DNA of 64,000 nucleotides from Stenopsyche tienmushanensis (lineage: Eukaryota; Arthropoda; Insecta; Trichoptera; Stenopsychidae): NCBI GenBank assembly GCA_008973525.1, contig WACJ01000300.1, forward strand, positions 124,001 to 188,000, in the 5' to 3' direction. The notes under the pieces are model-generated. The model was not told where the DNA came from and did not search any database. It saw nothing but the letters and a program-made list of their open reading frames with translations. The stretch's first letter is position 1. Every line of letters begins with the position of its first letter. Of the stretch, positions 55,765 to 64,000 are shown in pieces. The translations under genes and the position numbers were made by a program.

Positions 55765-58042
55765 CCCTAATTCTAAATGTAGAACGGCTTCGATTCAATA
55801 TTTGATCGATTAGTGTTATATGACGACATTGCCGTATTGTTTTTTGCACTTTTCGTTCGATTTGTGGCCTCGCAAATACATTACCATTCAAACATGTTTT
55901 TTAAGTTCAATAAATATTCAATTAATTTCACCTCGAGAACAACACTTGGAGCATTTTTTTCTCAAAAAAGACGTCATCAGTTTGCCAAGAAACTTAATCA
56001 ATGAAAGAATATATTAGCATTGATTGATTGCGATCATTAGTCACGCGAATTGCCTTTTGTTTCGAAGTATTTTATCAATGGATTTGAAAAAGACGGTTAG
56101 TAGATCGAAAGGTCGCTTTCAAAATTCTGAGAAGTTTATCGTTTTTTTTAAAAATTATATCGAATTAACATATATTTAGTCTTATAAGAGACTTCAATTT
56201 TTTAAAAATAAAATGGAAACACCAAGATTCATTCAAATGTGAAGACATTTTTGGATTCACCAATATTTATCCCTAGCATAATAATTTTTAGGTATTAAAA
56301 ATATTTGTTATTCTACAAAAAAAAAAACATAGCGATACTAGCGGTTAAATGATTAAATATCACATTCTTACCACTTGTATGATGGTATGATTATGAAAAA
56401 TTTAAATCATGTTGCAACTATGCTTTGAAGTTTAAAACACAATTTCAAACACAAGTCTTACAGCGTCTCAGTTAGCCACACAATTGAATGAAACTAGAAC
56501 ATCCAATGTGTCATTTTTCATCTAATAAATTAGCCTGAACTCTGTTTCAAGTCTTCTATAATATGAAGAGTGAATCGATTGACCATTTGAGATTGTTGGC
56601 ATAAGTAATTCATTAATTTTATCTTCATACAAGCAGATTATTAGCTTGAAAGCAAATCTATTGTTCGGAATAAATTGAAAGCAACGCCCTAATTTGTATA
56701 ATCACATCATTGGGTCACGGACACATTTGCTGAAATTTCGAAACGGATTGTTGACTCTCATCTGAATTTATTTCCGGCAAATGGTCGCATGCTGACGACA
56801 AATAAAAAAACAATGCAAAATTGCAGTCACGCTTGAACGCCCCGGGCCATAAATTTTAGCGGTTTAAGTATAACGACAGAGTCGCCAGCTCCGTTTAAAG
56901 TTCTCGAAAATGTTGATAAATTCATTAAAATGCATACATCTTCACACTATATGGCATTGAGACGAAATTATTTAATAAATGCAATTTAAAACAGTGTGTG
57001 GAACACAGCCTTTGAATGCAAGCATCAAAAATTGATCCACAACGAAGCGAGCGCTAGCAGATCTATGGTTTTGATTACATTCCCCTAATCGTTCAATAAG
57101 TTTTTCCGATCAATATATTATGATGTTATAAGAATAGAAGATGGTTAGACTTTTATAGCAAAACATGATAGATTTAGTTTGTTGTAAAATGCCATACTTC
57201 CTGTTGCAACCCTTCAGGCGCTTCATGAAAACGAGTTGACAGTTGAAGAGATTTACAACCCGATTGACAGCATGTGAATCAAGTACTGGAATGTTCCATG
57301 AAAACAGCTCTTTAAGTTTGGTCACATGCCTTCTGACTAACTGATATTATAAAAGCTGAGATCTGCTTCAAAGTTTGTTTTCTTGCTATATGTTTTCAAT
57401 TACAATATTTTTGATCCATAGCGAATATTTGATAAATGGAAAGTATAATAAATGCAATTTTTCAAATGTTAATTAGTCGCGCAAATAAAAAAATAGCTGA
57501 AAATCATTTTTAGCGTTGTTAACAGAAATTAAATACGGCTTTCTAACAAACATCATTGTCTTCTAAATTTTCATATTTACATAATTAAAACTCTATGCTC
57601 GTGCCTGCGTTAATACGTGATGAGAATGACGTAAATTTAGCTTGAAAAATGCCTTACGAACTTGGTTTAGGTTTAAATTTATTTATAGGGATGATAGTGC
57701 ATAAATTAATCGCATAAAATATGTATAACTATCATCTATCGGTAAAATAGTCATAGAATAAGTTCAAATGCACAATTCAAATAGAATGTAGAAGTTTAGC
57801 GCGTAATACCCGAACTGTAAAGTGTTAATGTTAATGAATGCCACATTCGATTATTAAAATATATATATTGTATTTAATTTTTTCCTCAACGTTTTAATTA
57901 TATCCAAATGATACATTGTATATACAGGTAGAGATTGGATATGAAAAAATATTTTGTATGCGATTCGACATGCGATGATCTTGACACGGTTATCGGCATT
58001 AAAAAGAAACATCGGTTCGAATGATAATATGTCATTACTTAC
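55765..58042. other. Intron, family B and C scraps
   Basis: 56205-56343 is a family B fragment (CACCAAGATTCATTCAAATG, ending at TTAA 56344-56347). About 57785-57830 is a family C terminal piece (CCCGAACTGTAAAGTGTTAA). Between them, including 56700-57060, I recognised nothing. Confidence 0.4.
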
Positions 58043-58214
58043 CGTTCCAGGAATCGCGGCGCTAACATAAAGCGCCAAATTATCGGGCCAAGGAAGCAAT
58101 TTGTATTGTTCCCACCATCTTTTGACGATGAATGCGACGTAAAAGCTCAGCGCGAAAGACATCGGAATGCTTTCGCTCTGCGAATTGCAGTACTGCATTA
58201 TCTTCTCGAATACC
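58043..58214 (-). CDS. Bestrophin exon: pore neck and second transmembrane helix
   Basis: This is the most upstream bestrophin exon visible. On the minus strand it starts after a pyrimidine-rich acceptor (TTTTTGCAG) and ends at the donor GTAAGT. It has one base completing a split codon and then 57 codons. The motif IPMSFALSFYV matches the BEST1 neck IPISFVLGFYV, with the hydrophobic gate residues I76, F80 and F84 kept (I16, F20, F24 here). It is followed by RWWEQY and LPWPD. Three usual residues differ: BEST1 G83 is Ser, N95 is Glu and N99 is Leu. The open frame continues upstream to 58411, but that part lies beyond the acceptor and is intron. The next exon is 30 kb downstream, and the codon phase (0) fits it. 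Confidence 0.95.
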
Positions 58215-58861
58215 CTGCAAAAAGACAGACTGTTAGATTGATCTGGTCGGCCGAGAGTTTTTTGACCTGGTGCATTAGCATACCGGACATTCGGTAAAGA
58301 GCTGCAGTCGGGTGGTTGCATCAAAGTGACGTCGAAGAGACGTCGTGAGTCAGCAAGCCCGAAGGTCTGTAGAAGAGCATTCAGAATAGCTAACTGTATT
58401 GCCGCGAACACACAAACGACCGCACCTATGAAGGTCGGTCAACACCCGAAACCCACGTCATCCAACACTTCTACTCGCCAGCAATAAGGAAACCGACACT
58501 GTGTGATCTACTTTTTTCCCATTGTAAGCTACTTGACCCTAAAACCACAATACACAGGTGCCAGATCAACATTACCAATAAATTCTAGTCTAAATACAAG
58601 CATAGTAGAACACAGTCAATGGATCGCAAATTGAAAAAGATTTTTAATGAGTACGAACTCGTGCATAGCTTGGACAGGCCTAACAGAAAAATATGAAATT
58701 TATAACATAAACAAATTAAATTTGATTACTCAGCAGAATGCTACTTGTTTACAACCAGCCATAACAACTAGGAAGTCTTATTTATTTATAGCAAATATGC
58801 ACACAAAATATCATTTGATATTCCTAGCTATTCATCGAATGTTACCCGTTTTTATTTTTAA
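58215..58861. other. Sequence upstream of the neck exon, no N-terminal exon found
   Basis: The minus-strand frame from 58411 is open up to the exon at 58214 but does not match the bestrophin N-terminus. It is most likely intron, and a TCTGTCTTTTTGCAG acceptor marks the boundary. Confidence 0.5.
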
Positions 58862-59323
58862 CTAGCTGGTTCCCGGTTCTCTTGAATCTTATTTAATTAG
58901 GAATACTAGAGAGAATTAAATTTATTTTCTTTCTGATAATGAATATATTTATTGAAATTGAATGATATATAAGAAGAATTAAGGAAGGACAATTATAAAT
59001 GATATTTATTTTATTTTGTTGGTTTTATTATAAATATTAACAAACATTGTTTTTTATAGATAAGATCTACTGTAAGTTAATTGTACTATATCTATACTAT
59101 TTGAGAAAGTGCAAACAATAAGTTAGCAAAGTTTTATCGCAATCGAATGAACGATATGGCAGCGCATTAAATACAAACAAACAAATTTTTATATTTGTAT
59201 ATTATATCCTATGTTACTCGCGCAATCTTTAGCAATACGTGGAAGAAGTTTTATAGCAATCTGATGAACGTTATGGCAGCGCATTACATACGAACAAACA
59301 GATATTAATTTTTATATATTAGA
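58862..59323 (-). mobile_element. Short non-autonomous Helitron-like element
   Basis: On the minus strand it begins TCTAATATATAAAAATTAAT after A and ends GGGAACCAGCTAG before T, 462 bp, without target duplication. The 5' CTGTTTGTTCGTATGTAATG and the 3' ATTAAATAAGATTC-type region agree with the Helitron at 38129. It has no helicase frame and is presumably moved by a related full-length element. Confidence 0.78.
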
Positions 59324-59464
59324 TTATCACATTTGCAATATGAGATATCTATCATTCTACTATACTAATTCGGTTAATCTACTAACTGTTATTACTTTTA
59401 TAGATTTTTCGATTTGCTTTTTCCTTATTATCTCTTACATAGTTGTACATAGTACCCTATAGTA
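59324..59464. other. Short intervening sequence
   Basis: AT-rich sequence between a Helitron and a hAT element. It ends with the left copy of the hAT target duplication. Confidence 0.5.
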
Positions 59465-59726
59465 CGGGGGTTCCCAACTCCGTATCCGCGAGCGCGTGTG
59501 CGCCCACGGAGCCATTTTTTGTGCACGATTAAAAAAAAAATCATTTTAAAAGATCAAACATTCGAACAATTAGATAATAATTAAATTAATCAAAATTCGA
59601 AGCAGTTTGTATAAATTGACTTGACATTTTTGACTGATGGGAAAAATATTAATATATTTATCTAACCTATCCCTCTTCTTCTAAATCTCAAGTGTGCCCG
59701 TCACCACAATAAGTTTAAAACCCCTG
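59465..59726. mobile_element. Small hAT-like element (CGGGGGTT / AACCCCTG)
   Basis: It begins CGGGGGTTCCCAACTCCGTA and ends AAGTTTAAAACCCCTG, a diverged inverted pair. A perfect 8-bp duplication CTATAGTA flanks it (59457-59464 and 59727-59734). The 262-bp interior has no frame. Ends resemble the GCGGACCCC family only at the outermost bases, so it is a separate family. Confidence 0.82.
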
Positions 59727-59734
59727 CTATAGTA

Positions 59735-61050
59735 TATAGCATACATAATCTTTTCTTTTCATATCCAGGCAATTTCAAAGAACAGAACAAGCACAAGCAG
59801 AATTAAAACGATAAGTTCATCCGGGTGACCCACCGGGTAAGCGTTTTAAATGACACTCATAGATCATGCTACCTTTAATGTCGAGCGAATGAGGAGGTGA
59901 ATGTGATACAGACGAGATGGTTATAGCTATTCCCAAGTTATTTAAAAAAGCTTTCTCCATACTGCACATAAAAAATATCATACATTAAAGCTAAATAAGA
60001 TGTTTAGGGAGGTCTAAATATCCGTCGGACCAATCACACCAATTTTAAATACACAAAACACAAACAATATAGGGAGATATCAGTTTAATTTTCCTTGTAC
60101 AACTGTAAGCCCATTTAGTACAACTACAGACTTGGTCAGGTCAGCGGGCAATACATTTTGTATGAGCATTTCACTGAGAACAGCCGTTAAAGTGATCAAT
60201 GACTGAGGTTCACCGAACGCAATGTGCTCTATACTGAGTCCAGAATTTGAGAGCGTCTCTTACTTCTATCAACAATATAGTGCAGGAAGCGTTCGACGTT
60301 AGTAATATAAACGGGGAAGAAGAAGACAAGAGTGCTGTAGAATTTGGCAGCATCGATTTGTCGAAATCGCGTGAAGTTCTCATCCGTATCAGCATCGGTG
60401 AATGCGTTAACGTGAGCCGAAGGGCTAGACTCGGTACTAAGTCAGCCAAACGCCCGAAGCCTTCAAAGTAACCTTTATTGTGACCAACGCGATTTAGTGC
60501 TTCTTCTTTCGTTCGTTACGATGCTTACATTTCTTCCGGGCAAGTTTGAATATTTTTCTCGTCCCGATTGAGCGAGCTCTACCTCGGCAGGGCTGTCGTG
60601 TCGCAGAAAACGTCAGCGACATTTTCACTCCAACCAGCAATGGCAGTGAATCACTTAGTCGATTTTTTTTGCTTGTATCCATTGAATGCATTGTCATAAT
60701 GGTATTAGCATAATCGCCGTCAATTAGCTCTCATTCTATCAAGATACTCATTAATCGTGCAAAACTGGTGGTTCATGTAACCAAATAGTGGACGGACCAA
60801 ATGATACAAATATTTCATAGACGATAATGTCATACGAAGAAGTCGATTTTCAACTTGCGGGATCAATGAGATGATTTGTCGAAATGGACCCATCGAGCTG
60901 GAGTATCATGTTAACCAGCTTAATTATCATGGGACGATGATTTAATCAGACTTTACGAACGATCAGACTCTGGGTGAAAGCCTTTTCGGAGAAATATATA
61001 TTATGAAGTATAAACAAGATTTATCAGCTCCTTATTGATATTAGATGTGT
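59735..61050. other. Intron, one GC-rich coding-like block of unknown origin
   Basis: 60160-60700 is GC-richer. On the plus strand a frame without ATG reads NNIVQEAFDVSNINGEEEDK, with stops before 60234 and after 60471. On the minus strand SPAEVELAQSGREKYSNLPG is open. I recognise neither. It may be a retroelement fragment. The rest is plain. Confidence 0.3.
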
Positions 61051-61058
61051 GTTTAGAC

Positions 61059-61315
61059 CAGGGGTTCTTAAACTGGAATCTGAGGACCCATGAGGGTCCG
61101 CGAAAATATAAAAAAACATTTATCTATACTTGAACAAGATGTTTTCGTGGAATTATTTACAGAAAACATTGTAAGAATATCTATTTTGACCAAGAAAAGT
61201 TTGCTTGTTTGAAAAATTAAGTCACAAGGGGTCCGCCAAAAAATTTGAGGGAGGTCCGCGAAAGAAATTTTGCTCAAGAAGGGGTCTGTAGACTGCATGA
61301 TTTTAAGAACCGCTG
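61059..61315 (+). mobile_element. Non-autonomous hAT, GCGGACCCC family, copy 6
   Basis: It starts CAGGGGTTCTTAAACTGGAA and ends GATTTTAAGAACCGCTG, with a perfect 8-bp duplication GTTTAGAC (61051-61058 and 61316-61323). Internal GGTCCGCGAAA..TTTTGCTCAAGA repeats are present. Confidence 0.87.
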
Positions 61316-61566
61316 GTTTAGACAATAATGGGTTTCAATAACATGTTTTTATTTAAAAAATTATATTTTATCTTTTCCATTGTGTGGTATCTTTGAAAGA
61401 AGTCTCCAATATGCAGTCCTGATTTTCGACTACACTTCTTTCGGTGACTTCTTTTTGTCATTTTGGAGTATTATTTTGGAATATCTTAACAAGCGAGAAT
61501 GCCTAATTACAGTTAAACGTAATTTGTAAAGCTTTATTTGAAATTCTGCGAAGTATCTCTGAAGCT
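61316..61566. repeat. Long repeat arm next to a hAT, copy 2
   Basis: This is the reverse complement of 33470-33712 (TTCCATTGTGTGGTATCTTT, GTGACTTCTTTTTGTCATTT, AAATTCTGCGAAGTATCTC). With the hAT at 61059 it makes a unit of about 500 bp matching 33470-33954 in reverse. The arms have diverged at scattered positions and small indels. Confidence 0.75.
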
Positions 61567-62679
61567 TAGCACATTAGCGTAAAATGAGAGATATACGATT
61601 ATATTTATTTATTGCAAGTAGTTGATACATCAAGAAGAATCGTCAATGAGATTATATTAAAACTCCGTACCCGCATTTTTACGTAATAGCAAAACTAATG
61701 TTTTAATGTAATTTGTAACACCAGCTTTACTGATTGACGTTAAATTGACAGGTAACCAGAATGGTTTCGAGACGGCGTATTGAGATTTGATTTGACACAT
61801 TGGAAAGAAGATCTCCGTGGAATAATGACTTTTATTCATTATTTAGGTTTTCAATTAAGTTTTGCATTCATTACTGAAGAAATATTTTCATGAATTAAGC
61901 CGGTTTATTATGTTTAGGTGTTAAATTAAACGATCCGTTAAACTTACTTGTATCGATTGAGATAGACATACATCATACGTAACATTTAAATGTGAAAATG
62001 CGGATACGGATCGTAGTGTGTTAATAACTAGATTGGTCGCCATATTACTTAGAATTTTCATTTGAATCAGTTCTATATATATACATTTTTTACAATTTTT
62101 TGCAATTATTGGACATGGTTTTATTGGCAGTGGAAAAGGAATATATTTTTACTGATTCAATGATTATTTTAATTAACACTGAGAAACATTACATACGATG
62201 CTATATACAGCGATGACTGAATCAGTCGAAAGATTTTTCTGCGAATCAATTTTTAGCCATTAATAGTGAAAGTGAAAGTCGGGCACAAAAACAATTCATA
62301 TGATTGACTATCGCTATATATAATATAAGCTGCTATTCCGTATGTTGAGATGTGTTAAGTTTTTAACGATCTCACAATACCAAATACCCAACTAGATCTT
62401 CTTCTGATCCGACTATATTTTAGTGTACAAAGAGATCGTATTCTTGTTTATTTGTTTAACTATGAATATAGCTCTGAAAAAATATTGTCGTCATTTAAAT
62501 TTTATTTCAAGGGATATCATTGATTTAAAAATTACGTATTAATCATCAATCCTTAAAGTTAATTAAGTTATAATTGATTTGAATTGATCAAACCGGTTGA
62601 AATAAACATTTAAAATAATGGATGGTGTAGACACTTAAAATATGATGAATTGTATTTATATAGGTTTAGATGAAAAACT
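61567..62679. other. Intron or upstream sequence, unrecognised
   Basis: AT-rich, with no reading frame or shared repeat I can support. Confidence 0.4.
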
Positions 62680-62815
62680 TCTTCACTGAAGTAACAAGGC
62701 GAGAAGTAGGATCTTTCGTTGCGCAACGCATAATTATTCGTTTTCTCGTAAACGAAGGCGTGAAATCAACTGAAATTTTAAGGAAACTTTATGTTCATAT
62801 TGGACCGGACTTAAT
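62680..62815 (+). pseudogene. Mariner transposase N-terminal fragment
   Basis: The plus-strand frame reads TRREVGSFVAQRIIIRFLVN then EGVKSTEILRKLYVHIG. This matches the first helix-turn-helix of mariner transposases (QR..I.FL..EG.K..EI...L...YG). The same region, more damaged, is captured in the hAT elements at 46.1 and 50.7 kb. No TIR or catalytic part was found around it. Confidence 0.6.
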
Positions 62816-64000
62816 AATGAAATACAATAATTGAAATTCATAAACCTACATAGTCACATTTTTTTCCCATTTTACTGATGCTCTGACACATAGAAAGTAT
62901 TTATATTCGAGCAATAATAATGTCATCGACGACGTCGATAGCAGTTCTCAACCGGTTCGCAATTTACGATATATCGTGTCTCTAGCAGTCTTTGGGTTAA
63001 ATTTAATAGGGCTACCTAAAAGTGATTGATTTAAAAATAATGATAATATCGCCACTCACTCAGAAATCCTTCCCTATCTACAGTTAAAAATATCGCCTAC
63101 AAATAAAATACATCTTCAAAAAGTATCGTATACATCCGATAATGAATATGGCACTTTAAAAAGAGTTTTTTTTAATACAAAAGGATACGTTTATATTTAA
63201 GAAATTTGAAAATATATATTTGGAGGATAACGACTTTTTGATGGGCCTAACCACAGATTTCTTTAGTAAATTTGAAAATGATCACATAAAATATCGTATA
63301 CTATGCAAATAATTGCTAATCGGAAATAAGTAGTATATGAAAATTATAACACACTATCGGTGTTAAAAAATGGAAATTGCGACCGTGATTGCGTTGGTGA
63401 AAGACTGTGGCATAACTGATGAATCACACATGTCGATGTTTGTAAAATTTCTCATTATTTAAACGCTGTAGACGATGGGAATTCCTTAGTCATCGACCAA
63501 TTGTCCAAGGTGCTTACTTAATTAACACTTTCCCTCCTCCGCCTCTTAAATATGTACATACGTAAATTATTACTGAATCTCCAACACAAAAAAAACCTGA
63601 AACTGATGTTCATGCCTTGATGACACATGAAATGATGAGCATTAATTTCGCCGAACGAAAAGCAATCGTATAAGCCTCCTAAGTCCTCATTTGGATGACT
63701 TTTTTGTTTTGTCTTAAAAGAGCATATTAAATGCGATTTCGACTGCAAAATTCCAATGAATCACGAGCCGAATTCGCAACTCCGTCGCAAGACAAAAGAG
63801 TTTTTTTTATACATAATTCAAAGACTTTTCTTTGAAGAAAAAACATTTATAAATGAAGACAAAAACAATTACATTGCATACGAAAAGATCAATGGTCTTT
63901 GTTTGACATATTTTTTGTAAGAATCGCCTTGAAGATTCAAAAAGCGTGCTCTATTTTTTATTTGTTATTGATGAACTTTGTAATGCTTTTAGGAAAATTT
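62816..64000. other. Unrecognised end of window
   Basis: AT-rich. A 76-codon minus-strand frame (63518-63748) has no known motif. The bestrophin start exon was looked for here on the minus strand and not found. Confidence 0.4.

Larger units (their letters stand above)
1014..58214 (-). other. Bestrophin gene (partial, 8 coding exons)
   Basis: This is the span of a bestrophin gene, encoding a calcium-gated chloride channel subunit. Family members form membrane pentamers with a neck and a cytosolic calcium clasp. Eight exons, found by translating the minus strand and locating GT-AG sites, join in frame at every junction and give about 701 residues. They cover human BEST1 from about residue 61 to the calcium clasp, followed by a long tail unlike the vertebrate one. 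The tail resembles insect bestrophins in the RDQYW, LPYT and AAEQ(Y/F) motifs. The start codon, the first transmembrane segment and the N-terminal calcium ligand (A10 in BEST1) are not in these exons. I searched 58215-64000 by eye and did not find them. Introns from 5' to 3' are about 30.0, 10.7, 11.4, 0.13, 0.57, 0.76 and 1.56 kb. I leave the symbol blank because the insect paralogue cannot be decided here. Confidence 0.95.

Noticed and set aside
58215..58411. N-terminal extension of the 58.0-58.4 kb minus frame as bestrophin coding
   Set aside because: It does not match the family N-terminus and lies upstream of a clear TTTTTGCAG acceptor.
60247..60471. Acidic 74-codon plus-strand frame as an exon
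   Set aside because: It lacks an ATG, has a stop just upstream, and no convincing splice acceptor; kept only as an unassigned GC-rich block.

Overview
The window reads as nuclear DNA from an arthropod, most likely an insect. It is very AT-rich, has spliced genes with canonical GT-AG introns, and is full of DNA transposons (mariner, hAT, TTAA-target piggyBac-like elements, Helitrons) plus scraps of non-LTR retrotransposons. I cannot name the order or species. There is no operon-like packing, and I saw no rRNA gene, tRNA gene or CRISPR array.

One gene is clear: a bestrophin (calcium-activated chloride channel) on the minus strand, spread over more than 57 kb. Eight coding exons lie at 58214-58043, 27994-27865, 17203-16965, 5599-5480, 5350-5243, 4670-4434, 3674-3398 and 1837-1014. 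All join in frame and give about 701 residues. They run from just before the pore neck, through the GEDDDD calcium clasp, to a long Ser/Thr-rich tail. The first roughly 60 residues were not found and probably lie beyond the high-coordinate end. Introns of about 11, 11 and 30 kb separate the upstream exons.

The introns are a layered archive of mobile DNA. (a) hAT-type elements with perfect or near-perfect 8-bp target duplications: a GCGGACCCC family at 2312, 7924, 8541, 8745, 33713 and 61059; a TAGGGGTCCC family at 46096 and 50721; single elements at 25247 and 59465. (b) Miniature elements bounded by TTAA, at 2144, 6189, 7338, 13440, 17780, 18664, 28792, 29538, 43911, 51725 and 54485. (c) Broken mariner transposases at 14190, 18834, 22430, 25560 and 34890, the last with an intact catalytic core. 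(d) Tc1/mariner- and pogo-like miniature elements at 607, 15361, 17954 and 29325. (e) A Helitron-like helicase unit at 38129-41015, with short relatives at 41016 and 58862. (f) Non-LTR retrotransposon scraps at 10600, 20883 and 32180. Several are nested: hAT in a TTAA element, mariner in hAT, pogo-like in a TTAA element (with an empty-site relative at 53.6 kb), mariner in a TTAA element.

A TATA-box/first-exon candidate on the plus strand near 55.4-55.7 kb, inside the 30-kb intron, is the only hint of a second host gene. I found no convincing unknown multi-gene system. The most interesting signals are the divergence of conserved bestrophin pore positions, the bestrophin tail, the chimeric mariner-in-hAT miniature elements and the back-to-back hAT pair sharing one target duplication.
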